A stretch of DNA of 8,689 nt from the NCBI GenBank assembly GCA_036732565.1, contig DAINCF010000296.1, forward strand, positions 1-8,689. The letters are read 5' to 3'. A model generated the notes under the pieces. That model worked only from the letters and a program-made list of their open reading frames with translations, was not told the origin of the DNA and did no database searches. Of the stretch, positions 1-5,965 are shown one piece after another. The DNA is from JAIVJN01 sp036732565. GTDB lineage: Bacteria > Acidobacteriota > Vicinamibacteria > Vicinamibacterales > UBA2999. Within the stretch, counting starts at the first letter, position 1. Each line of letters starts with the position of its first letter. A program made the translations under genes and the position numbers.

Positions 1-636
1 GAAGAAGCTCGCCGCCACGCCCGTGCCCGAGCTCGAGCCGCCCGTGCCGAGCGCGGGCCGGCCGTCATTGGTCTCGGGACGGGGATCCGGACGTGGATCG
101 TACGGGTTCATGCCGAAACCACCGACGGCGCTGTAGTTCCCCGGCATGTTGCTCGACACCCAGTTGGCGAACTCGGTCAGCGTCGTCTTGGCGATGATGA
201 TCGCGCCGGCCTGACGAAGCTGCGTGACCAACGTCGCGTCGTACGGCGGCGTGTAGCCGGCAAAGGCGAGCCCGCCGCCGGTGGTCTGCATGTGCGTCGT
301 GTTGATGATGTCCTTCACGCCGATGGGGATGCCATGCAGCGGTCCGCGAATGCGGCCGGCGCGGCGCTCGTGGTCGAGGAAATCGGCCTCTTCGAGCGCC
401 TTCTGATTCACGGTGATGACGGCGTTGAGCGTCGGCTCGTAGCGGTCGATGCGCGCGAGGTAGGCCGCCACGAGGTCGCGCGACGAGATGCGTCCCTCTT
501 CGAGCGCCGCTTGCATCTCCGGAATGGTCGCTTCCACGACGTCGAACGCGGTGGTGGCCAGCGTCGTCGCTCCCGGCTGTGCGACGACCGCGAGCGCGGA
601 CGCCAGGAGCAAAACCAGCAAGTGCAGTCGCTTCAT
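1..636 (-). CDS. Exported amidase-signature hydrolase, 5' part only (amidase A1)
   Basis: The gene runs off the left edge, so only the first 212 codons are visible and the C-terminal two-thirds is missing. The start is an ATG at 636-634 with a GGAGG eight bases upstream. Residues 1-19 form a signal peptide: MKR, a Leu/Val-rich core, then VVA before Gln20. There is no lipobox Cys. The mature part opens the amidase-signature (AS) fold, whose members cleave amide bonds with a Ser-cisSer-Lys triad. Catalytic Lys108 sits in GIPIGVKD, and the cis-Ser motif GGSSSG is at 199-204. The nucleophilic Ser should lie just beyond the window. From residue 31 it aligns without gaps to the complete amidase upstream on the same strand, at about 68% identity (my count, roughly 123 of 182). 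Family membership is clear, but the substrate cannot be read from the sequence. An exported peptide or aryl amidase is the likeliest role. Confidence 0.9.
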   Translation of the reverse strand, partial: MKRLHLLVLLLASALAVVAQPGATTLATTAFDVVEATIPEMQAALEEGRISSRDLVAAYLARIDRYEPTLNAVITVNQKALEEADFLDHERRAGRIRGPLHGIPIGVKDIINTTHMQTTGGGLAFAGYTPPYDATLVTQLRQAGAIIIAKTTLTEFANWVSSNMPGNYSAVGGFGMNPYDPRPDPRPETNDGRPALGTGGSSSGTGVAASFF

Positions 637-644
637 GGGGGATG

Positions 645-649
645 CCTCC
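645..649 (-). promoter_or_regulatory. Shine-Dalgarno of amidase A1
   Basis: Read on the minus strand, GGAGG lies eight bases before the ATG at 636. It is the only consensus-strength ribosome binding site seen upstream of a gene in this window, and it fixes the A1 start. Confidence 0.6.
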
Positions 650-699
650 GTCCCTGAATGGCGTTGCCGTGCGATGCCGTGCCCTGAGTGCGGCGCCAG

Positions 700-728
700 A
701 TGATGTGTCAGAAGTAAGACGGAGTCAA
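700..728 (-). promoter_or_regulatory. Candidate sigma-70-type promoter for amidase A1
   Basis: On the minus strand a TTGACT box (728-723; 5 of 6 to TTGACA) is followed, 17 bases on, by CATCAT (705-700; 4 of 6 to TATAAT). The predicted transcript would have a leader of about 55-60 bases carrying the GGAGG site. The -35 box directly abuts the hairpin that ends the upstream amidase gene, which suggests A1 can be transcribed independently of its paralog. This is read by eye only, with no promoter model run. Confidence 0.4.
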
Positions 729-732
729 CAAG

Positions 733-762
733 GGCCTCGCTTCGCCCGAAGGGCGCGAGGCC
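733..762 (-). terminator. Hairpin at the 3' end of amidase A2, probable terminator
   Basis: Perfect 8-bp arms, GGCCTCGC (733-740) and GCGAGGCC (755-762), enclose a second 4-bp GCCC/GGGC stem with a GAA loop; a TTC bulge lies on one side. Read on the minus strand it starts inside the TAG stop of amidase A2 and is followed by CTTGTTGA. That is only a weak U-tract, so termination efficiency is uncertain. The arm immediately precedes the -35 box of the next gene. Confidence 0.45.
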
Positions 763-2468
763 TACGGCGCCGCCGGAGGCGGCGTCCGCCTCTTAGTGGC
801 CTGCTCGAACGCGTACGCCAGCTCGATGAGTCGCGGCTCGCTGCACGCACCGCCGGTGAAGCTGACGCCGTAGGGGCCCGGCTTGATCTCGAACCCTGGC
901 GGCAGCGCGGGATTCGTCGGCTGATTCGGCACCATCGCGAACGGCACGATGACGGTCGGGTAGCCGGGTCGGGCGGCGATGGAGGCGCCACTGGCACCGG
1001 GGAAAATCACGGCATCCAGCTTGTGCTGCGCGATCACGGCGTCGAGGCCTTGGGCGCCGCCAAGCGCGATGTCCTTCGCGCGATCGGCCTCGTACCGAGT
1101 CTTGTCCCCGTTCACATCCATTTCGTCCGAGATGTCGAGCTGGGCTTGCGCGTACTTGATGGCGCCGCCAGCCTGATGAGCGCTGTTCCACGCCCGCAGC
1201 TCCGCCAGCGTCTTGATCGGCGCGGTCGGGCCGAGCGTCGCCAGGAACGCGTTGAAGTCACGCTTCATGCCGTACTTGAAGACGATGGAGCAGTTGGCGT
1301 CCATGCCCTTGCGACCGTCCGGGCCGGCACATGTGCTCCAGCGAAGGGCGTTCTGGCCCACCTCGGTGGTGGTCACGCTGGGGATGTCGGCGGGATCGAC
1401 GAGCGTCGCCCCTTCGGCCTGCAGCACCGCGATCGCATCGGCCATCGCTTTGGCTTGCGCCTCGTTGAGGCCACCGCGCGGCTCTTTGTCGCCGGGGAGC
1501 GTCAGTCGGTCGTAGTAGAACGCGCGAGGAATGCCGAGCCGCGCGCCCTTCAGGCCCTCGCGCTTCAAGTGCGGCGTGTAGTCACGATTCGGAGGCGGCG
1601 TGCACGTCCTGGTGGCGGCATCGTTCGGGTCGGGCGCGGCGCCTTCGAGGACGCCGAGGAGAATCGCGGCGTCGGTCACGGTGCGCGTCATCGGGCCGGC
1701 CGTGTCTTGATCGGCGGTGATGGGGATGACGCCGTAGCGGCTGATCCGGCCGACGGTCGGCTTGATACCCACGAGCATGTTCTGATTCGACGGGCTCAAG
1801 ATCGATCCGGAGGTTTCGGTGCCGACGTTGGCGGCCCAGAAGTTGGCGGCGGTGCCGATACCCGAGCTCGAGCCGCCGGTCGCCAACACGGGGCGGCCAT
1901 CGGCCGTCGCCTCACGCGGATCGCGTCTCGGATCGTACGGGTTCTTGCCGTAGCCGGCGATGGCGCTGTAGTTGCCAGGCATGCCGCTCGCGACCCAGTT
2001 CGCCAGCTCCGTCAACACGGTCTTGGCGATGATGATGGCGCCCGCCTGCCGCAAGTGCATCGTGAGCGTCGCATCGTACGGCGGCATGAATCCGTCGAAA
2101 ACCAGCGCCCCTCCGGTCGTCGGCAGATCGGTCGTCAGGATGTTGTCTTTGAGCGCGATCGGAATGCCATGCAGCGGGCCGCGAAGCTTGCCGGCGGCGC
2201 GCTCCTGATCGAGCGTGTCGGCCTCGGCCAGCGCTTTCGGGTTCACTGCGATGACCGCGTTGAGCTGGTCCTCGTACATCGCGATTCGGGTCAGGTACTG
2301 CGTGACCAGCTCGCGCGCGGTGACCCGCCGCTCTTCCATGGCGCGCCGCATGTCGGGAATCGTCGCCTCGGCCACCGAGAATGGTGGCGCCGGCGGTGGT
2401 GTTTCGCGTGCGCACGAGACGAGCGTGATCGAGACGAGCGCCAACATGGCGAAAGCGGGTCGCATCAT
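762..2468 (-). CDS. Amidase-signature lipoprotein hydrolase (amidase A2)
   Basis: A complete 568-residue protein of the amidase-signature family. The N-terminus (ATG ATG, with no clear Shine-Dalgarno) gives a lipoprotein signal: a hydrophobic stretch ending in LVSC, so Cys19 would be lipidated. A Pro-rich linker follows, and the AS domain begins near residue 31. The triad is visible as Lys107 (GIPIALKD), the cis-Ser in GGSSSG (198-203, most likely Ser200) and the nucleophile Ser222 in GTETSGS. The C-terminal part, with the IFPGASGASIAARPGYP block near 488-504 and VSFTGGACSEPRLIELAYAFEQAT at the end, matches full-length bacterial amidases, so the gene looks intact. The Ser200-Ser222 spacing is two residues shorter than in characterised family members. 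Its paralog A1 lies 125 bp downstream. AS enzymes act on very diverse amides, and I cannot name the substrate. Cell-envelope location is inferred from the lipobox. Confidence 0.93.
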   Translation of the reverse strand: MMRPAFAMLALVSITLVSCARETPPPAPPFSVAEATIPDMRRAMEERRVTARELVTQYLTRIAMYEDQLNAVIAVNPKALAEADTLDQERAAGKLRGPLHGIPIALKDNILTTDLPTTGGALVFDGFMPPYDATLTMHLRQAGAIIIAKTVLTELANWVASGMPGNYSAIAGYGKNPYDPRRDPREATADGRPVLATGGSSSGIGTAANFWAANVGTETSGSILSPSNQNMLVGIKPTVGRISRYGVIPITADQDTAGPMTRTVTDAAILLGVLEGAAPDPNDAATRTCTPPPNRDYTPHLKREGLKGARLGIPRAFYYDRLTLPGDKEPRGGLNEAQAKAMADAIAVLQAEGATLVDPADIPSVTTTEVGQNALRWSTCAGPDGRKGMDANCSIVFKYGMKRDFNAFLATLGPTAPIKTLAELRAWNSAHQAGGAIKYAQAQLDISDEMDVNGDKTRYEADRAKDIALGGAQGLDAVIAQHKLDAVIFPGASGASIAARPGYPTVIVPFAMVPNQPTNPALPPGFEIKPGPYGVSFTGGACSEPRLIELAYAFEQATKRRTPPPAAP

Positions 2469-2476
2469 GGGCCGGC

Positions 2477-2482
2477 ATCATA
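2477..2482 (-). promoter_or_regulatory. -10-like box next to the amidase A2 start
   Basis: TATGAT on the minus strand (5 of 6 to TATAAT) ends eight bases before the ATG at 2468. No convincing -35 box lies 16-18 bases upstream of it. If active, it would start a transcript at or within a couple of bases of the start codon. That agrees with the absence of a Shine-Dalgarno. Confidence 0.25.
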
Positions 2483-2493
2483 CAGCGAAGCCC

Positions 2494-2543
2494 GCCCCGT
2501 CGGAGGCGGGGCAAAGAAACGCCGCCCAGCGAGGCGGAGCCTC
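2494..2543. other. Hairpin cluster in the amidase A2/porin divergent intergenic region
   Basis: The 148-bp gap between the divergent starts contains several GC-rich inverted repeats. These are GCCCCG/CGGGGC (2494-2499 and 2507-2512), CCGCC/GGCGG (2522-2526 and 2533-2537) and the competing GAGGC/GCCTC (2531-2535 and 2539-2543). On the minus strand the CCGCC/GGCGG stem is followed by TTTCTTT, a terminator-like arrangement that would stop read-through into amidase A2. It could also be a relic of a dispersed repeat. Function is unknown. Confidence 0.35.
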
Positions 2544-2581
2544 ACCAGCGTAAGCAGTTGGTAAAGATGTCGACGCAGGGG

Positions 2582-2610
2582 TTGGCGTCGAGCCACGCGG
2601 TCACTAGAAT
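2582..2610 (+). promoter_or_regulatory. Candidate promoter giving a leaderless porin transcript
   Basis: TTGGCG (2582-2587, 4 of 6) and TAGAAT (2605-2610, 5 of 6) are 17 bases apart. The -10 box ends only six bases before the ATG at 2617, so the transcript would begin at or beside the start codon. No Shine-Dalgarno is present in this interval. Confidence 0.4.
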
Positions 2611-2616
2611 GCGCCC

Positions 2617-4086
2617 ATGCCCATGCCTTCTGTGGCGTCGACACACCCAATCCGTTTCGTGCTCCGTACGGCTCTCTGCGCTGGCGCGGTGTTCCTTGGT
2701 GCCGTCAACACCTCGGCAGAGCAGCCGTCAGCCCCCGAACTCACCCAGATGCGCGACGAGCTGCGGCGCTTGCACGACGAAGTCAGCGCCCTGCGCGCCG
2801 AGGTCGCCGCGCTGCGCGGCCCGGGCGATCCGCGCCCTGCGATTACGCCAGCGCTCTATCGACCGACACTGGACGTACGGAATGCCGGGTCTGTCGACCC
2901 GCCCGCCGCGACCGAGGCGGCAGCCTCGGTCCTCCCTACGAATGGTGAACAGCAGGTCACGCCTGAGGCGTTCGAGGTTCTGAAGGCGCAAGTCGAGGAG
3001 CAGGCGCAGTCGAAAGTGGAGTCGCTCTCGAAGATACCGGTGCGTCTGTTCGGCACGATCCTGTCGAACACGGTCTTCAACTCCGACGAGGCGAACTGGT
3101 TGGAGAACCCGAACTTGGTGAGCGCGCCGCCCCCCGGGACGACGGACCAGGGATCGATGACGTCGACGCTGCGGCAGAGCCGCATCGGTCTCGATATCGG
3201 CGTGATTCCCGTCGGATCGCTGAGAGCCAGCGGCACGCTCGTGATGGATTTCTTCGGCGGCGTCCCGAACTTCAGCAACGGCACCGTCATGGGGTTGCCA
3301 CGGCTGATCATCGGGTACGGCCGGCTCGAGGGTGACGCGTTCGGCTTGCAAGTGGGACAGGACGCCGCGATGCTCGCGCCCCGCGATCCGACGTCGCTCG
3401 CGGCACGCTCGTTCCCGCTCTTCTTCCGCTCTGGCAACTTGTATCTCCGCGTGCCGCAGGCGCGCGTGGAGTATCGGCCGAACGGCGCCTGGACGTTCAA
3501 GACCGGCATCGTGGCGCCGATGGCCGGTGACTTCGCGAGCGCCTACGAGTTCGCGCCGACGGCCGGCGCCGGTGAGCGCTCCAAGCGGCCGGCGTTCGAA
3601 GGGCACGCCGGGTACGGCCGGGGTGACGCCGACTCGCCATCGGAGTTCGCGCTCGGTGTGTCGGGCCACTTCGGCTGGCGTCGCACGCCCTCCGCGCTCA
3701 ATGAAACCTGGGCGGGGGCCGTGGACGGCAACGTGCGCGTTGGTCGCGTTGGCGTGGCGGGCGAGTGGTTCGCGGTCGAGAACGGCGAAGTGTTCGGGGG
3801 CGCGGTGAACCAGGCGGGACGCGCGCAGGGCGGCTGGATCGAAGGGCGCCTCGCGATTACGCAGAAGGCGTCGGTCAATGCCGGTGTCGGTCTCGATCGT
3901 CCGGAGGACGCGCAGGGCCGGCTCGTGCGTGCGGAGAACCGCAGCGCGTTCGCCAACACGATTTGGCGGCTCTCGCCCGAGCTCGCCGTGTCGGTTGAAT
4001 ACCGCTGGCTCGAGACCCGCCTCGGTCTCGTGCCGATCAACCGCCGCAATCATCACGTGAATGCGGCCTTTGCCGTCACCTTCTAG
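2617..4086 (+). CDS. Outer-membrane porin with N-terminal coiled coil (DcaP-like)
   Basis: A 489-residue exported protein. Residues 1-34 form a signal peptide with a TSA cleavage motif before Glu35. Residues 40-67 are a heptad-rich coiled coil (repeating Leu/Val in LRRLHDEVSALRAEVAALR). A low-complexity Ala/Pro linker and a second Glu/Lys-rich helix (about 114-138) follow. From about 143 onward the chain alternates hydrophobic and polar residues as in amphipathic beta strands, with the porin-like blocks RQSRIGLDIG, MDFFGG and RLEGDAFGLQVGQD, and ends in AVTF. A terminal Phe is the usual outer-membrane barrel assembly signal. The order signal peptide, coiled coil, barrel matches DcaP-type porins, trimeric channels for small, often acidic solutes. 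The substrate is unknown. The start could also be the ATG at 2623. The cupredoxin gene follows 107 bp downstream, with a hairpin between them, so co-transcription is doubtful. Confidence 0.8.
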   Translation: MPMPSVASTHPIRFVLRTALCAGAVFLGAVNTSAEQPSAPELTQMRDELRRLHDEVSALRAEVAALRGPGDPRPAITPALYRPTLDVRNAGSVDPPAATEAAASVLPTNGEQQVTPEAFEVLKAQVEEQAQSKVESLSKIPVRLFGTILSNTVFNSDEANWLENPNLVSAPPPGTTDQGSMTSTLRQSRIGLDIGVIPVGSLRASGTLVMDFFGGVPNFSNGTVMGLPRLIIGYGRLEGDAFGLQVGQDAAMLAPRDPTSLAARSFPLFFRSGNLYLRVPQARVEYRPNGAWTFKTGIVAPMAGDFASAYEFAPTAGAGERSKRPAFEGHAGYGRGDADSPSEFALGVSGHFGWRRTPSALNETWAGAVDGNVRVGRVGVAGEWFAVENGEVFGGAVNQAGRAQGGWIEGRLAITQKASVNAGVGLDRPEDAQGRLVRAENRSAFANTIWRLSPELAVSVEYRWLETRLGLVPINRRNHHVNAAFAVTF

Positions 4087-4140
4087 TGGAGCGTATCAAC
4101 AGATTTGCTAACATCTGCCGAGAGCTCCGGGAGCAGTTTC

Positions 4141-4165
4141 CGGCCCGTTCCTACGGAACGGCCCG
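4141..4165 (+). terminator. Intrinsic terminator-like hairpin after the porin gene
   Basis: The arms 4141-4151 and 4155-4165 pair over ten positions (core CCGTTCC/GGAACGG, one C-C mismatch) around a TAC loop. TTGTGATTT follows as a moderate U-tract. It lies 55 bp after the porin stop and 28 bp before the chosen start of the next gene. It could terminate the porin transcript or act in the 5' leader of the cupredoxin gene. Confidence 0.5.
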
Positions 4166-4193
4166 TTGTGATTTCAACCGCACATCCCACAAG

Positions 4194-4853
4194 ATGCACA
4201 CGCGCTGCATCGGTCTCATCGTCGTGCTGGGCGCCCTCGCAGCGACGCTGGCGTCCGCCGATCCCCTCTCCGGCAAGGTGCAGTCGGCGAGCAGAAGTGG
4301 ATCGGCCGCGCCGGCCGTCGTCTATGCCGAACCGCTCGACGCGACGGCTCCCGTTCGGGGGGCTGCGTATACGATTTCGCAGAAGAACAAGACGTTCATG
4401 CCTCGCGCGCTGGGCGTGCCGCTCGGATCGACCGTGAGCTTCCCGAACGAGGACGGGATCTTCCACAACGTGTTCTCACTGTCGTCGCCGCAACCGTTCG
4501 ATCTGGGCCTCTATCGGGCGGGCGCGACGAAGGACCGGGTGTTCGACAAGCCCGCCGCCTACCGCGTGTTCTGCAACATCCATCCGCAGATGGCCGCGTT
4601 CATCGTGGTGGCGCCGTCGCCGTGGGTGACCACGGCCGAGGCGGATGGCACATGGCGTCTCGATGTTCCGCCTGGACGCTATCGCGTGACCGCGCTCTCT
4701 GAACGCGCCACGCCCGTCTCGACGGAAGTGAAGGTCGGCGGAGGCGCAACCACGTCTCCGCAGTTGACGCTCGACGAGTCGACGTTCGCGCAGACGCAGC
4801 ACCTGAACAAGTTCGGCAAGCCGTACCCGAAGGAGGCGTATAAGCAGGATTAG
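4194..4853 (+). CDS. Periplasmic cupredoxin-like protein with carboxypeptidase-regulatory-like tail
   Basis: I chose the ATG at 4194 (219 residues) because a clean signal peptide begins there: MHTR, a hydrophobic core, then ASA before Asp23. The upstream in-frame GTG at 4086 overlaps the porin stop and would add 36 unrelated residues. Residues about 40-140 form a plastocyanin/cupredoxin-type Greek-key domain. It has FPNEDGIFHNVFS, giving His91, and FCNIHPQM, giving Cys127, His130 and Met133, the set expected for a type 1 copper site. Residues about 144-182 (TTAEADGTWRLDVPPGRYRV) look like a carboxypeptidase-regulatory-like beta-sandwich. The C-terminus is charged. Genes of this type are often annotated as methylamine-utilisation or plastocyanin-like proteins, but no methylamine dehydrogenase genes are nearby. 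Electron transfer or copper binding in the periplasm is inferred. The downstream neighbour converges on it. Confidence 0.82.
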   Translation: MHTRCIGLIVVLGALAATLASADPLSGKVQSASRSGSAAPAVVYAEPLDATAPVRGAAYTISQKNKTFMPRALGVPLGSTVSFPNEDGIFHNVFSLSSPQPFDLGLYRAGATKDRVFDKPAAYRVFCNIHPQMAAFIVVAPSPWVTTAEADGTWRLDVPPGRYRVTALSERATPVSTEVKVGGGATTSPQLTLDESTFAQTQHLNKFGKPYPKEAYKQD

Positions 4854-4857
4854 GGTC

Positions 4858-4877
4858 GGCCGGCCTAAAGGCCGGCC
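4858..4877. repeat. Perfect palindromic hairpin between convergent genes
   Basis: GGCCGGCC (4858-4865), a TAAA loop, then GGCCGGCC (4870-4877). It lies 4 bp after the cupredoxin stop and within 40 bp of the methyltransferase stop, so it may help end transcription from both sides. Neither strand has a proper U-tract. The arms are themselves palindromic, which is typical of dispersed REP-like intergenic elements; that identity is an inference. Confidence 0.55.
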
Positions 4878-4921
4878 GCTACGAAGACCGGGCCGCTACG
4901 AAGACCGCGCCGCTACGAAGG
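4875..4921. repeat. 17-bp tandem repeat, 2.8 copies, running into the methyltransferase 3' end
   Basis: The unit GCCGCTACGAAGACCGG occurs at 4875-4891 and at 4892-4908 (last base C). A partial third copy (13 bases, diverging at the last base) occupies 4909-4921. The first copy overlaps the right arm of the palindrome. The third supplies the TAG stop and the final Ser and Pro codons of the methyltransferase on the minus strand. It looks like slippage expansion of the flank of a palindromic repeat. Confidence 0.7.
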
Positions 4922-5941
4922 CAAGGCCGACTGCGACGAAGACCTCGTTGCCACGACGATGTCCGGTCCTGACTCGGTCGAGACAATGCGGTGAAGATCG
5001 AAGCCGCCCGATGCGAGCAGCACCCGGAATTCCTCTTCGGTGCGATTGCGCCCGCCGACGCGCACCATCATCTGAATGTCGCCCATTTTTCCGGGACACG
5101 GCTGATTGCGACCGCACACGAGCTGCTCGACGATCAGTAGCGTCGTGCCGGGCGCCATGGCGCGGTGACAGGACGCAAGGATGTCACGCGCCCGATCGTC
5201 GTCCCAATCGTGGAGGATGTTCTTGAGGATGTAGAGATCGCCTCCGGATGGAACGGCCTGGAAGAAGTCCCCGCCCACGAGCTCGATGCGTGAGGCGAGC
5301 GTCGGTTCCACGAGACGCGTGGCCGACGCGATGACCCGAGGAAGGTTGAAGAGCACGCCGCGTGCTTGGGGGTAACGCCGAAGAATCGCCTGCAGGAGCG
5401 TACCCTGTCCGCCCGCGACGTCGACGATGGTCGCGTGCGGTGTGAAGTCGAAGGCCTCCACGACCGCCTGTGCGGCGGCTGACGCGGTCTGCTCCATGAG
5501 TTGATCGAACAGCGCGGCGTCCTGCGGGTGCTTCTCGAACCAGCTCCACGTGGATTCGCCATACGCGCTATCGAACGCCGTCTCCCCGGTCATCACGTTC
5601 TGCAGCAGTCCGCCCCAGGCGCGCCACATCCACGCTTCGCCCACCGCCTCCGCGGCCACGCGCAGTGAATCGGGGACGTCGCTGCGCAAGCACTGCGCGG
5701 ATGGGGTCAGTCGAAAGACCCGTTCGTCCTCTTCCGCGAAGATACCCAGACTCGCCAACGCGCGGAGCACGCGATAGAGCGCGTCCTCGTGTGCGCCAGT
5801 AGCCTCGGCGAGCTGCGATATGGAGTGAGGGCCAGAGGCCAGGCGATCGGCAATGCGCAGTTTGGCCGCGACGTGAAGGAGTTGCGACACGCGAAAGCCG
5901 CCAATCGTGGCCTGGATGGCTGAGCGGGGCATGGTGGGCAT
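4913..5941 (-). CDS. SAM-dependent O-methyltransferase (class with N-terminal dimerisation domain)
   Basis: 342 residues from the ATG at 5941; an ATG three codons later at 5932 is equally possible. The frame stays open upstream to 6124, but that stretch covers the neighbouring ABC gene and has no methyltransferase-like sequence, so I excluded it. Residues 10-95 are a helical, winged-helix dimerisation domain (FRVSQLLHVAAKLRIADRL; LYRVLRALASLGIF). The Rossmann domain follows with the glycine motif VDVAGGQGTLL (173-183), an acidic GDFF segment (224-227), and KNILHDWDD (240-248), where His244 occupies the catalytic-base position of this O-methyltransferase family. The C-terminal RTEEEFRVLLASGGFDLHRIV is also typical. 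Relatives methylate hydroxyls on small aromatic or polyketide substrates or carotenoids. The substrate here is unknown, and no biosynthetic cluster is visible. The gene is divergent from the ABC operon and has a stop codon inside a tandem repeat. Confidence 0.9.
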   Translation of the reverse strand: MPTMPRSAIQATIGGFRVSQLLHVAAKLRIADRLASGPHSISQLAEATGAHEDALYRVLRALASLGIFAEEDERVFRLTPSAQCLRSDVPDSLRVAAEAVGEAWMWRAWGGLLQNVMTGETAFDSAYGESTWSWFEKHPQDAALFDQLMEQTASAAAQAVVEAFDFTPHATIVDVAGGQGTLLQAILRRYPQARGVLFNLPRVIASATRLVEPTLASRIELVGGDFFQAVPSGGDLYILKNILHDWDDDRARDILASCHRAMAPGTTLLIVEQLVCGRNQPCPGKMGDIQMMVRVGGRNRTEEEFRVLLASGGFDLHRIVSTESGPDIVVATRSSSQSALPS

Positions 5942-5951
5942 GGCCCTGATG

Positions 5952-5957
5952 TAGGAT
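5952..5957 (+). promoter_or_regulatory. -10-like box immediately upstream of the ABC operon
   Basis: TAGGAT (4 of 6 to TATAAT) ends eight bases before the GTG start at 5966, in the 24-bp gap between divergent start codons. No good -35 is visible. The embedded AGGA could instead be a Shine-Dalgarno with nine-base spacing. The context TAGGATGCGC closely resembles TAGAATGCGC before the porin gene. Confidence 0.3.
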
Positions 5958-5965
5958 GCGCTACG

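Noticed and set aside
579..2564. 661-codon plus-strand open frame opposite amidase A2
   Set aside because: Its translation is Arg/Gly/Ala/His-rich low-complexity sequence with no domain or export signal. It is the antisense shadow expected at this GC content over a well-supported gene.
2728..4056. 442-codon minus-strand open frame opposite the porin
   Set aside because: Composition is dominated by Arg, Glu, His and Ala with no recognisable motif. The plus-strand reading has a signal peptide, coiled coil and barrel C-terminus.
4086..4193. Longer GTG start for the cupredoxin gene
   Set aside because: It would overlap the porin stop, translate through the hairpin at 4141-4165 and bury the signal peptide behind 36 residues.
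5942..5965. Possible riboswitch ahead of the ABC operon (thiamine or similar)
   Set aside because: Only 24 bp separate the divergent start codons, too short for an aptamer, and no conserved riboswitch core is seen.
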